Positions 1 through 8,630 of a stretch of DNA of 64,000 nt are shown in pieces. Location: positions 31,779-95,778 of the forward strand of contig QCIB01000005.1 in NCBI GenBank assembly GCA_003216915.1. Direction: 5' to 3'. The notes under the pieces are model-generated. The model searched no databases. It worked only from the letters and a program-made list of their open reading frames with translations, and was not told the DNA's origin. This DNA is from Prochlorococcus sp. AG-402-I23 (GTDB lineage Bacteria > Cyanobacteriota > Cyanobacteriia > PCC-6307 > Cyanobiaceae). The position numbers were made by a program, and so were the translations under genes. The first letter of the stretch is position 1. Every line of letters starts with the position of its first letter.

Positions 1-579
1 TAATGTTTTAAAAACAATATTATTTTCTTCATCATTTAGCATTTCAATATCTGACAAAAACAGATTTTGAATATCTTCAAAATTTATTTGTGATTTACTC
101 TGCTGAAATAAAAGATTCTTGATGTTACTTGTCTCATATCCAAAAATTGTATCCGTTGCAAAAATTGTTTGACTTATAGGTGTTTTATCAACAAAATGTG
201 ATCCATTAATTGTTAATCTTTTACCCTCTATGAAAGCTGGAATATGAAAAGTAGCATCAAAAGGACCTAAGCAACTATTTAGGGCCCTTGGCTCTAAAAA
301 GTTATGTCCTCGAAGAGTAGAGTCTCCTCTACTTATAAAAATAATTTCTTCTTCATAGGCTTGAGAAGCAATTACAGTCTTAAGATTTTTGCAAATTTCC
401 TCTATTGTTAATTTCGCATCTTTTTCCGATAGTGACCTCGTATTAGCCAAAATAAAGAATAAATTTGATTTAGATTGAAAAGCTTTGACTAAAGTTGAGC
501 AGTCCCACTTAAGCAGTAAAAAGCAATGGTGAACAGTTTGAGAGCCTGTAGGATCATCATCTATAACGACAAATTTCAT
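1..579 (-). CDS. Four-carbon acid sugar kinase family protein (DUF1537), C-terminus cut by window edge
   Basis: Reading the minus strand from an ATG at 579 gives 193 residues that run off the window without a stop. The N-terminus starts with VVIDDDPTGSQTVH, the typical opening of the DUF1537/OtnK-DtnK family, and residues near 95 read SRGDSTLRGHN, the second family signature. Known members phosphorylate four-carbon acid sugars such as threonate, erythronate or 3-oxo-tetronate using ATP. The nucleotide-binding C-terminal domain lies outside the window. The gene is 13 bases downstream of a mutarotase-like gene on the same strand, which suggests a sugar salvage or repair role. Family is well supported; substrate is unknown. 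Confidence 0.85.
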   Translation of the reverse strand, partial: MKFVVIDDDPTGSQTVHHCFLLLKWDCSTLVKAFQSKSNLFFILANTRSLSEKDAKLTIEEICKNLKTVIASQAYEEEIIFISRGDSTLRGHNFLEPRALNSCLGPFDATFHIPAFIEGKRLTINGSHFVDKTPISQTIFATDTIFGYETSNIKNLLFQQSKSQINFEDIQNLFLSDIEMLNDEENNIVFKTL

Positions 580-592
580 AAGTATTGCAAAA

Positions 593-1447
593 TTACTTAA
601 GAGATTTTATTTGTATTGAGGTATTTAACCTTTTACTATCATTTGAAGGAATCATAATGTTTCTAAATCCATCAACAAAAGAATTTCGGGGACTAGTCCA
701 AGGTTCGAGACATATCATTCTTCTTGGAGGATCACTCCAAATCACGCCTAAATCAAAAGGATATGGATGATTTAAAGTTACCTCTCTTTTAAAAATCTTA
801 TCTCTAAAAGAGCTTCTGCCGGAAGTATACATAAGTAGATCAACTCCTAAATTAATTTTGTTTAATTCATCCAAAGTATTACTTATAGTATTTCTTCCTT
901 GATCCTGACAATTAAGTGGATTATCAACAAACTCTAAATTTTTGAAATCTGAAATATTAAAATAAGGATGCAAACCAAAATTTATAGGCATAGCAAAATC
1001 TGTTTTGTTATGGATTGTAATTTCAAATTCTAAAAAGTTAATTTTTAAGGTAACTTCTATTTTTAGTTCGAAATCGAAAGGGTAATATTTTTTGGTTTGT
1101 TTAGATGCATTTAAGAATAAGCATAAAAATTTTTCATTTTCATTGAAGGAGTATTGCCATTGCGAATCCCTAGCGAAACCATGTTGTGGTAATTGCAAAT
1201 AACCATTTCCAAATACTGAACTAGAGGTATTGAGATTTCCACAAATTGGAAACAAGATTGGAATGCCTCCCCTAATACTTTTTGTCTTGTCCATAAATCT
1301 TGTTTCATCGAAATAAAGTATTTCATTACCATCCGAAACCCAATTTGTGATAACGCCTCCTCTTTGAGGACAAAATTTAATGTAATTATTTTTATCTAAT
1401 TGAAAGACAAAAATTCCTTGGTCCCTATTAGATAATTTGATTTGCAC
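593..1447 (-). CDS. Aldose 1-epimerase family protein, YeaD-like hexose(-phosphate) mutarotase
   Basis: The 284-residue protein has the beta-sandwich mutarotase signatures: GGIPILFPICG at residues 60-70, LPQHGFAR with His89, GLHPYF with His160, and a late CLEPW motif (Glu near 249) expected to be the catalytic base. The GGIP and HGFAR motifs resemble D-hexose-6-phosphate mutarotases more than galactose mutarotase, so an anomerase for a phosphorylated hexose is the better guess. The start is GTG at 1447, nine bases after the stop of the upstream hydrolase gene. It lies between the hydrolase and an acid-sugar kinase, all on the minus strand, probably one transcript. The exact sugar is not known. 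Confidence 0.85.
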   Translation of the reverse strand: MQIKLSNRDQGIFVFQLDKNNYIKFCPQRGGVITNWVSDGNEILYFDETRFMDKTKSIRGGIPILFPICGNLNTSSSVFGNGYLQLPQHGFARDSQWQYSFNENEKFLCLFLNASKQTKKYYPFDFELKIEVTLKINFLEFEITIHNKTDFAMPINFGLHPYFNISDFKNLEFVDNPLNCQDQGRNTISNTLDELNKINLGVDLLMYTSGRSSFRDKIFKREVTLNHPYPFDLGVIWSDPPRRMICLEPWTSPRNSFVDGFRNIMIPSNDSKRLNTSIQIKSLK

Positions 1448-1456
1448 AACTGTTAC

Positions 1457-2356
1457 TTAGAGAGAATCAACCCAATCCAAAATATGCTGATTAACTAATT
1501 CAGGTATCTCATCATGAGGGCAATGTCCTGCATCAAGAATAATTTCTTTTGTATTCTTTGGTGTAAATTTTTTATATAGATTTCTTTTTTTTGGAGTGTT
1601 CATCCATGGATCTTTCCCTCCCCAAAGAAGTAATAATGGTGCATTTAGTTTTGCGAATAGCTTATCCAACGGCAATCCCTGAGGACCTGATGGGTTAAAT
1701 ACACTTCTAAAAACATTAAAAGCTCCGAAATCTAAAGAAGGCTTCCTTATTGACTCAACTAAAAAATCATCAACATTTTTTTTATCAACATAAACTTGAT
1801 TCAAAGTTTTTTTAATATTTTTTGGATTTCTCATATTCTCAAAAATCAGACGTTGAAGAACAATATTTTTCAAAAATATGCCGGCAACTGTTTCAATTGA
1901 AGTTTGCAACATATTCTTTTTGATAGTTTTTTCTTCACTAAAATATCCTGCAGCATTTAGTAATATCACTCCTGCATTTAGATCATTTAATTCTGCGCCA
2001 GCTGCTAATGCTGCATAACCACCTAATGAATTTCCAACAACAATTGTGGGTTTTTTGATTTTCTCTTTAACGTAAGCGACAACCTGATCCTTCCATAAAG
2101 ATCCTGAGTATTCAACATCTTGGGGCTTCGGACTTTTTCCAAAGCCGAGAAGATCCATCGCATGAACTTCATATTGGCTACTCAAAATAGGGATATTGAA
2201 TCTCCAATGATCCGTAGAGGCCCCGAAACCATGAATTAATAAAATTGCACATTCTTTTGATGTATTCTCAGGCTTAGCAGAAACTGTATGTATTGGGTAA
2301 TTTAAAAAATTCCAGTCATAATTTACATCACTATCTATCAGAGCTGACTTTTCCAT
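1457..2356 (-). CDS. Alpha/beta hydrolase fold protein
   Basis: A 299-residue serine hydrolase. It shows an oxyanion-hole motif LLIHGFGAST at about 39-48, MDLLGFGKS near 67-75, a nucleophile elbow VGNSLGG with Ser110, and a catalytic His278 in DAGHCPHDE. No signal peptide is seen. It closely resembles the second hydrolase at 29934-30848, so the two are paralogues. Chloroplast relatives with this HGFGAS/GNSLGG pattern include chlorophyll dephytylase-type enzymes, but that is only a family-level hint and the substrate cannot be assigned. It is followed closely by the mutarotase-like gene. Confidence 0.85.
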   Translation of the reverse strand: MEKSALIDSDVNYDWNFLNYPIHTVSAKPENTSKECAILLIHGFGASTDHWRFNIPILSSQYEVHAMDLLGFGKSPKPQDVEYSGSLWKDQVVAYVKEKIKKPTIVVGNSLGGYAALAAGAELNDLNAGVILLNAAGYFSEEKTIKKNMLQTSIETVAGIFLKNIVLQRLIFENMRNPKNIKKTLNQVYVDKKNVDDFLVESIRKPSLDFGAFNVFRSVFNPSGPQGLPLDKLFAKLNAPLLLLWGGKDPWMNTPKKRNLYKKFTPKNTKEIILDAGHCPHDEIPELVNQHILDWVDSL

Positions 2357-2400
2357 TTATTGAAAACTTTTTATTTTTTTGATTCTAATAAACTTATTTC

Positions 2401-3768
2401 CTAAAGAAGACCCACAGGATCAGCTGCAACATCATCTGAAATTTTATTGCCATCATTTGGGGGCTTATCTTTTAGGACAATTCTCAATAGAACAGGTGCA
2501 AGAAATGTAGTTCCAATAACCATTAATAAAATAGCTGCTTCAAGAGAAGGAGTTAACAACTTAGCGCTTGTTCCTAATCCAAGGAAAATCAAACCAACCT
2601 CTCCTCTAGGCATCATACCCAAACCTACTACTAATCTATTTGTAGGTTTATCACTTGAAAATACCCATCCTGCTGCAATTTTTCCAATAATTGCGACAAC
2701 TAATAAAAATCCTGCAACTACAAGAGCTGACCTACTTGTTGGATCAAGTGGATTGATAACTGATAAATCCATTCCCGCTCCAACTAATACAAAGAAAATA
2801 GTTGCGAATAAGGATACTAAAGGTAAAACGGATTGTTGAATTGCGTGATTATTTTTAGAACTACTTAGAATTAATCCAGCTGCAAAAGCCCCTAAAGCTG
2901 CTTCCAAACCAATGGCTGTTGCGACGAAACAACACAAAACAAGTATCACAAAAGAAGCTACAACTACTGCTCCAGGTGCCTTTAATCTATCTAATAACCA
3001 ATCAAAACCTGGAGCTGCTGTTCGACTTAATGCAATAGCAGCAATAACAAATACTACAGCTGCTGCAACTAATTTAACGATAGGAGCAATTTCTAAAGAA
3101 CCTCCGGCAGCTAGGGCTACAACAACAGCAAGAATAACAATACCCAAAATATCATCTAAAACAGCCGCTCCAATAACAATCTGTCCTTCTCTAGTTTTTA
3201 AATATCCCAACTCACCAAAAACACTTGCAGTAATTCCTATACTTGTTGCTGTCATAGATGCGCCTGCAAAAACTGCTGGAATTAGATCTACTTGGAAAAT
3301 AAACATTAGTCCAAGGGTTCCAAAGGCAAAAGGTAAAATTACACCAGCCATAGCAACAGTGAAAGCCTGAGCCCCAACAGCTACTAATTCCTCTAACTCA
3401 CTTTCTAATCCTGTTAAAAATAAAAGAGCATATAACCCGAGAGTTGCTACTGCTTGGAGGGATGGAAAACTTTCGAAATAAACATCAGGTACAGCTTCTG
3501 GGGGGATTGACGCTAATGAGCTAATAACATTTACAAGTCCTTCATTTAACTCGGTTCCAGCTGAAGGTGGTATCAACAAATGGAATCCTGATGCCCCTAT
3601 TACAACCCCTGCAAGAAGCTCTCCTACTATCGTTGGTAAACTTAGTCTTACTAAGACTTCTGCTAATGCTCTTGCAGCTAAAAATATCAATAGAAACCTT
3701 ATAACTCCTATCAACGTTTCAGCAACTTCTAAATCATGTGCACTTAATTCAGCAAGTAAGGAATACAT
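2401..3768 (-). CDS. Cation/proton antiporter, CPA2 family (NapA/KefB-type membrane domain)
   Basis: A 455-residue, very hydrophobic protein with about twelve predicted membrane segments. GASMTATSIGITASVFGELG at 169-188 and AAVLDDILGI (Asp205-Asp206) match the unwound crossover helices and the ion-binding aspartate pair of CPA2 sodium/proton exchangers such as NapA. It lacks the C-terminal TrkA-N domain of KefB/KefC. The expected role is sodium extrusion and pH homeostasis in a marine cell. The ATG at 3768 faces glgP across a 136-base divergent gap. Long antisense reading frames inside it arise from Ala/Gly-rich codons and are not genes. Confidence 0.88.
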   Translation of the reverse strand: MYSLLAELSAHDLEVAETLIGVIRFLLIFLAARALAEVLVRLSLPTIVGELLAGVVIGASGFHLLIPPSAGTELNEGLVNVISSLASIPPEAVPDVYFESFPSLQAVATLGLYALLFLTGLESELEELVAVGAQAFTVAMAGVILPFAFGTLGLMFIFQVDLIPAVFAGASMTATSIGITASVFGELGYLKTREGQIVIGAAVLDDILGIVILAVVVALAAGGSLEIAPIVKLVAAAVVFVIAAIALSRTAAPGFDWLLDRLKAPGAVVVASFVILVLCCFVATAIGLEAALGAFAAGLILSSSKNNHAIQQSVLPLVSLFATIFFVLVGAGMDLSVINPLDPTSRSALVVAGFLLVVAIIGKIAAGWVFSSDKPTNRLVVGLGMMPRGEVGLIFLGLGTSAKLLTPSLEAAILLMVIGTTFLAPVLLRIVLKDKPPNDGNKISDDVAADPVGLL

Positions 3769-3904
3769 TTAAAATTTGAGAAAAAATAAACTACCTAATT
3801 GGAAGATAGTTTATGAAGGGCCCACTTTAAGAAATATGTAAGAAAAAAGCAAAAATACTCAACAAGTGTGGATCTGAAGTTACAACAAAGAAATTTTCTT
3901 AAAA

Positions 3905-6469
3905 ATGGCTATTGTCTGTTATATGGCTAATCCAATGAATCCAAACGAACCCTTCGATCTACGTTTGCCTACCCCGGGCTGCTATCTAGATCCTGAAAAA
4001 GCTGGCATGGATTCTGATGCTGTTTTTCAAGGTATGACAGCCCATCTTTTTTATACTCTTGGAAAGTTAGCCACATCTGCAAGTCCCCACGACTTATACA
4101 TGGCTTTAAGTTATGCAGTGAAAGATAGACTAATGACAAGATATTTAGCCAGTCAAGAAGTCATAAGAAAAAAACCACAAAAAACAGTTGCTTATCTATC
4201 AGCAGAATTTTTAATAGGTCCGCAATTAAGTAATAATCTTCTCAATCTTGGCATAACTCAAGAGGCAGAGGATGCTTTAAAAAGATTTGGCATTGAATCA
4301 TTGTCAACAATTCTTGAAGTTGAAGAGGAGCCTGGATTAGGTAATGGTGGACTTGGTAGACTTGCAGCATGTTACATGGAATCATTAGCATCTCTACAAG
4401 TTCCAGCAGTTGGTTATGGTATTCGATATGAATTTGGCATATTCAATCAGTTAATTAGGGATGGTTGGCAAGTTGAAGTAACTGACAAATGGTTAAAAGG
4501 TGGATGGCCATGGGAACTTCCACAACCGGACGAATCATGTTTCGTGGGTTTTGGAGGGAGAACTGAAAGTTATAGAGATGATAAAGGGAACTACAGATCA
4601 AGATGGATTCCTTCAGAACATGCCATAGGAGTACCTCATGATGTTCCAGTTTTAGGATATAGAGTAAATACATGCGACAGATTAAGATTGTGGAGAGCTG
4701 ATGCAACAGAAAGTTTTGACTTTTATGCATTCAATATTGGTGATTATTATGGTGCAGTCGAAGAAAAAGTTGCATCTGAAACTCTTTCAAAAGTTCTATA
4801 TCCAAATGATGGAACTGACGAGGGTAGAAGATTAAGACTCAAACAACAACACTTTTTTGTAAGTTGTTCTCTTCAGGATATGTTGAGAAGCCTTGAAAAA
4901 AGATCAATTGCAATAACAGAATTCCCTAAGCATTGGACAGTCCAATTGAATGATACCCATCCTGCTATTGCAGTTGCAGAATTAATGAGACTTCTTATTG
5001 ACCAATATCAAATAGGTTGGGATAAAGCTTGGAACATAACAACCTCTTCAGTTGCTTATACCAACCACACATTACTACCAGAAGCTTTAGAAAAATGGGA
5101 TTTAGTTTTATTTAATGATCTTCTTCCTCGTCATCTGGAAATTATTTATGAAATTAATTGGAGATTTCTACAACAATTAAGACTTCGTTATCCTGGTGAT
5201 GACAAGATTCTTGAAAAACTCTCAATAATTGATGAAGAAGGCTCCAAATCAGTTAGGATGGCACATTTAGCTACAATTGGAGCACATCACATAAATGGTG
5301 TTGCAGCTCTCCACTCAGATTTAATAAAAAGACAACTTCTGCCTGAATTCGCAGCTCTTTGGCCTGAAAAATTTACAAATGTAACTAATGGAGTTACTCC
5401 AAGGAGATGGGTTGCCCTATCTAATCCATCACTATCGAAACTTTTAGAAGAAGAAGTTGGTCCAAACTGGATAACAAATATGGAACTTCTTGAGAAGCTA
5501 GAAGAAAAAAAAGATGACAACAATTTTTTGCAAAAATTTGAGGAAACTAAACTAAATGGCAAAAGAAAATTATCTAGCTTTATCCATTCAAAAACTGGAA
5601 TACTGGTAGATCCATCAAGTTTATTTGATGTTCAAGTAAAAAGAATTCATCAATATAAAAGGCAACATTTAAACGCCCTACAAATTATTGCCCAATATTT
5701 AAGAATCAAAAATGGTACAAATAAGCATGAAGTCCCAAGAACAATAATATTCGGAGGTAAAGCTGCACCAGGTTACTTTATGGCAAAGCTGATGATTAGA
5801 TTCATTAATGGTATTGCTGATGTAGTTAATTCTGATCCAGATATGGATGGTTTATTAAGAGTTGTTTTTCTACCAGACTATAACGTTAAGCTTGGTGAAA
5901 TAGTTTATCCTGCAACGGATCTTTCAGAACAAATCTCAACTGCTGGAAAAGAAGCTTCTGGAACTGGAAATATGAAGTTTGCCATGAATGGCGCTTTAAC
6001 GATTGGAACCTTAGATGGAGCAAATGTGGAATTAAGAGATCTTGTGAAAAAAGAGAATTTCTTTCTTTTTGGTAAAACTGAAAGCGAAATTATGGACTTA
6101 AAAAATAATAACTACTCTCCTAAAACTTTTATTGATCAATGTCCAGAGCTGAAAGAGGTTATACGTCTAATTGAAATTGGCCACTTTAGCAATGGAGATA
6201 AAGAATTATTTAAACCTTTATTAAATAGCCTTACAGGACATGACCCATTTTTTGTTATGGCTGACTTTGCAGATTACTTAAATAAACAGGATGTGGTCAG
6301 TGAATGCTGGAATAATAAAAAATCTTGGAATAAAATGGCATTATTAAATACTGCTAGATCAGGATATTTTTCTTCAGATAGATCTATTAGAGAGTACTGT
6401 AAATCTATTTGGAAAGTATCTCCAATGCCTGTTGAAATTACTTGCGACGTCGAAGAATTAACTAATTAA
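3905..6469 (+). CDS. glgP: Glycogen/starch/alpha-glucan phosphorylase
   Basis: The 854-residue protein is full length for GT35 phosphorylases, which release glucose 1-phosphate from glycogen. Landmarks include LSAEFLIGPQL near residue 100, GNGGLGRLAACYMES, QLNDTHPA, FDVQVKRIHQYKRQ, and the pyridoxal-phosphate site EASGTGNMKF with Lys691. It would mobilise the glycogen stored by day for use at night. The ATG at 3905 gives MAIVCYMANPMNP; the internal ATG at 3923 is an equally possible start. Its 3' end overlaps the convergent gene at 6462 by eight bases. Confidence 0.97.
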   Translation: MAIVCYMANPMNPNEPFDLRLPTPGCYLDPEKAGMDSDAVFQGMTAHLFYTLGKLATSASPHDLYMALSYAVKDRLMTRYLASQEVIRKKPQKTVAYLSAEFLIGPQLSNNLLNLGITQEAEDALKRFGIESLSTILEVEEEPGLGNGGLGRLAACYMESLASLQVPAVGYGIRYEFGIFNQLIRDGWQVEVTDKWLKGGWPWELPQPDESCFVGFGGRTESYRDDKGNYRSRWIPSEHAIGVPHDVPVLGYRVNTCDRLRLWRADATESFDFYAFNIGDYYGAVEEKVASETLSKVLYPNDGTDEGRRLRLKQQHFFVSCSLQDMLRSLEKRSIAITEFPKHWTVQLNDTHPAIAVAELMRLLIDQYQIGWDKAWNITTSSVAYTNHTLLPEALEKWDLVLFNDLLPRHLEIIYEINWRFLQQLRLRYPGDDKILEKLSIIDEEGSKSVRMAHLATIGAHHINGVAALHSDLIKRQLLPEFAALWPEKFTNVTNGVTPRRWVALSNPSLSKLLEEEVGPNWITNMELLEKLEEKKDDNNFLQKFEETKLNGKRKLSSFIHSKTGILVDPSSLFDVQVKRIHQYKRQHLNALQIIAQYLRIKNGTNKHEVPRTIIFGGKAAPGYFMAKLMIRFINGIADVVNSDPDMDGLLRVVFLPDYNVKLGEIVYPATDLSEQISTAGKEASGTGNMKFAMNGALTIGTLDGANVELRDLVKKENFFLFGKTESEIMDLKNNNYSPKTFIDQCPELKEVIRLIEIGHFSNGDKELFKPLLNSLTGHDPFFVMADFADYLNKQDVVSECWNNKKSWNKMALLNTARSGYFSSDRSIREYCKSIWKVSPMPVEITCDVEELTN

Positions 6470-6929
6470 TATTTTTCTTATCTGGGGAATCTGGGGTTTG
6501 ATGAAATAATCTATTCAAAATTAATCTATCCATATTTAATGGGTCTGGGGCTAATTCATTTGCAATTTCTTTAAATTTTGATTCAATATTGTTTGAAATT
6601 TTTGTATCAAATATTCTTTCCATTAATGCCTCAATTGAGTATAAATAGGCATTTACACTTTCCAGTTCATCTAAAGCTTCAGTAATTTCTGTATCAGAGA
6701 TATGCTTATCTTCTGGACTGATAACTTCATTTGATTCTCTTTCAGATAATTCTCTCTGCAATTCATCAGTAATCTTAGTACAAAGAGTTCTGAAAGATTG
6801 TATAGATGCCCAATTTAATTCTTGTTGCTGTTTAAAAGTAGGAAATTCTCTAATCAGACGATCATGCTCTTTATAAAATCTCTGACAATCAGAGCATTGA
6901 CATGGTTCTTCAGCCAAAAGAAAATACAA
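6462..6929 (-). CDS. Conserved-looking hypothetical protein with N-terminal CxCxxC cluster
   Basis: A 155-residue acidic, mostly helical protein I do not recognise. The N-terminus contains PCQCSDCQRFYKEH (three cysteines, CxCxxC), followed by long amphipathic helical stretches (LQRELSERESNE, ITEALDELESVNAYLYSIEALMERIF). No membrane segment or signal peptide is visible. No ATG opens the frame: TTG at 6929 or TTG at 6917 must be used. It starts 19 bases after the 110-residue gene on the same strand, so the two probably form an operon. Its stop overlaps the end of glgP. Confidence 0.65.
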   Translation of the reverse strand: MYFLLAEEPCQCSDCQRFYKEHDRLIREFPTFKQQQELNWASIQSFRTLCTKITDELQRELSERESNEVISPEDKHISDTEITEALDELESVNAYLYSIEALMERIFDTKISNNIESKFKEIANELAPDPLNMDRLILNRLFHQTPDSPDKKNIN

Positions 6930-6948
6930 TTCTCTTTATATCATCTCA

Positions 6949-7281
6949 CTATTTAGGCAAAATTGTAGGTCCATCCAATAATTCGTCATTTTCATCGAGT
7001 GAATCTGGACTATCTGGCAAAGGTATCTCAATACTAGTAACCAAATTAATAACATCTCTTAGTCTCATAGAATCAGCAAACCATCCCATTGCTTGCTCAG
7101 CATCACCTCTTTTTTCAGCATCATTTGCTTGATCTTCGTGAGCTTCCGCCAAAAGAGCAAGCCAGCACAAGCATCGTGCTTGAACTATTGAAAGATCTAA
7201 ATCATTAGGTTGGGATTTAGAAATGCGTTCATGCTCTTGTTGAATTAAGAGCTTTAAACGCATATCATGCAACTTAGCCAT
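6949..7281 (-). CDS. Small helical hypothetical protein
   Basis: A 110-residue protein with no family I recognise. It opens with MAKLHDMRLKLLIQQEHERI and is predicted to be helical through residue 85, including a region around residues 38-80 (WLALLAEAHEDQAND..., then AMGWFADSMRLRDVI) that resembles paired helices. It ends in an acidic, proline-rich tail (PLPDSPDSLDENDELLDGP). It is soluble, with no signal peptide. It lies upstream of the Cys-cluster protein on the same strand and 78 bases from the 3' end of tRNA-Arg. Coding status rests on length, codon use and the tight pairing. Confidence 0.65.
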   Translation of the reverse strand: MAKLHDMRLKLLIQQEHERISKSQPNDLDLSIVQARCLCWLALLAEAHEDQANDAEKRGDAEQAMGWFADSMRLRDVINLVTSIEIPLPDSPDSLDENDELLDGPTILPK

Positions 7282-7359
7282 AAAAGATTTACTACTAACT
7301 ATACGCTAGCTAGAGAGTAGCAAGTTTGCACACATACTACATATAGTTTTTTATTTTTA

Positions 7360-7433
<74 letters not shown>

Positions 7434-7461
7434 AATAGATGATTTTTGGAGTATTAAGCAT

Positions 7462-7467
7462 TATGCT
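7462..7467 (+). promoter_or_regulatory. Candidate -10 element for rnpB
   Basis: TATGCT lies six bases before the inferred 5' end of RNase P RNA, the expected spacing for a -10 hexamer. No good -35 is seen, which is common in this lineage. The match is modest and the call depends mainly on position. Confidence 0.4.
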
Positions 7468-7471
7468 AAAT

Positions 7472-7853
7472 GAAAGCAGGAGAGGCAATCGCAAGAAAGT
7501 TTTATTTTGTTTCCAAAATAAAACTTTCTTGAGGAAAGTCCGGGCTCCCATATGGTCAGGCTTGCTGGGTAATTCCCAGTGCGGGCAACCGTGAGGATAG
7601 TGCCACAGAAACATACCGCCTAATACTTTATGTATGGCAAGGGTGCAAGGGTGTGGTAAGAGCGCACCAGCAACATTGAGAAGTGTTGGCTAGGTAAACC
7701 CCGGCTGGGAGCAAGGCTTAGTAGATTTATGACCATTAAACAATCTACTTTTAAGCGCCGCTTGAGACTGTGAAGTAATTCTAGTCCTAGATAGATGATT
7801 GCCCATCTTATTTTTTATTAAGATGAACAGAACCCGGCTTATGACCTGCTTTC
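7472..7853 (+). ncRNA. rnpB: RNase P RNA
   Basis: This is the catalytic RNA that trims tRNA 5' leaders. The 5' strand GAAAGCAGGAG pairs with CCTGCTTTC at the 3' end, closing helix P1. Universal elements are present in order: GAGGAAAGTCCGGGCTCC at about 7531, GTGCCACAGAAA near 7601, the GGTAAACCCCGGCTGGGAGC region near 7695, and AGAACCCGGCTTATGACC at the 3' end. Length of about 380 bases is normal for cyanobacteria. A perfect 18-bp hairpin replaces a short early stem (see separate entry). The gene ends 25 bases before rnc. Confidence 0.97.
7492..7531 (+). repeat. Perfect 18-bp inverted repeat (hairpin) inside rnpB
   Basis: Bases 7492-7509 are exactly complementary to 7514-7531, separated by a TTTC loop. 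The position, just after P1/P2 and before GAGGAAAGTCC, corresponds to helix P3 of bacterial RNase P RNA. The stem is AT-rich and uninterrupted. Confidence 0.9.
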
Positions 7854-7878
7854 TAATTTTTGTGATTATTCAAATCAG

Positions 7879-8628
7879 ATGCCAAATATAATTAACGCAA
7901 AGAGGATTAATCAAATAACGACTTTTTTAAAATCTTTAAATGTTAAATCAAAAAGATTTTCTGAAATAATTAGAACTCAAAATATTTCAATTATTCAAGA
8001 TTTTAATCAAGCATTTATCCACTCCTCGGAGGACAAAATCTTAAATTATGAAAAACTAGAATTTTTCGGAGATGCAGTCCTCAGATTAGCTGCTTCTAAT
8101 TTTATTGAAAAAAAATATCCTCAAATGAGTGTAGGAGAAAGATCAGAGCTAAGAGCACAAATTGTAAGTGATGAATGGTTAACTAAATTAGGGGAAAAAA
8201 TTGATATAGAAAAATTAATAATTAAAGGACCTAAAGCTCTTGGTGATGAAAATTCAAAAAATACTATTATTGGTGAAGCTACAGAAGCTTTAATCGGTGC
8301 TATTTACAAGTGCTTTAATTCCATTCAGGAAGTAAATCTTTGGTTAGATGATATTTGGGAGGAAGATTCAGAAATATTTTTAAAAGCTCCATATAAATTC
8401 AAATCTAAAACAGTATTGCAAGAGTGGTGTCAAAGTAAAGGTTTTGATTTGCCAGTCTATAAAATAATTGAAGTCTCAAAGAAAAATGGGGACCCTAAAA
8501 GATTTTCTTGCGATATATTTATAGAAGGGTTAAAAGAATCATCTGCATTCGGCAAGTCTCATAAACAAGCAGAAACAAATGCAGCTAGAATTTTGATAGA
8601 GAAATTTATTGCTATAGGTAAAATCTAA
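7879..8628 (+). CDS. rnc: Ribonuclease III
   Basis: This double-strand-specific endoribonuclease matures rRNA and some mRNAs. The 249 residues hold an N-terminal nuclease domain with the signature EKLEFFGDAVLRL (Glu61, Asp65) and the second metal-binding segment IIGEATEALIG (Glu133, Glu136; the first of these is Asp in E. coli). The C-terminal double-stranded RNA-binding domain runs from about 173, FKSKTVLQEWCQSKG, to ETNAARILIEKF. The ATG at 7879 follows rnpB by 25 bases, so read-through from rnpB may contribute to expression. Confidence 0.96.
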   Translation: MPNIINAKRINQITTFLKSLNVKSKRFSEIIRTQNISIIQDFNQAFIHSSEDKILNYEKLEFFGDAVLRLAASNFIEKKYPQMSVGERSELRAQIVSDEWLTKLGEKIDIEKLIIKGPKALGDENSKNTIIGEATEALIGAIYKCFNSIQEVNLWLDDIWEEDSEIFLKAPYKFKSKTVLQEWCQSKGFDLPVYKIIEVSKKNGDPKRFSCDIFIEGLKESSAFGKSHKQAETNAARILIEKFIAIGKI

Positions 8629-8630
8629 TT

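Noticed and set aside
2447..3370. Two long plus-strand reading frames (130 and 152 residues) opposite the antiporter gene
   Set aside because: They are antisense shadows of the Ala/Gly/Leu-rich membrane protein; their translations are low-complexity (Thr/Ala/Asn/Lys) and no start signals are seen.
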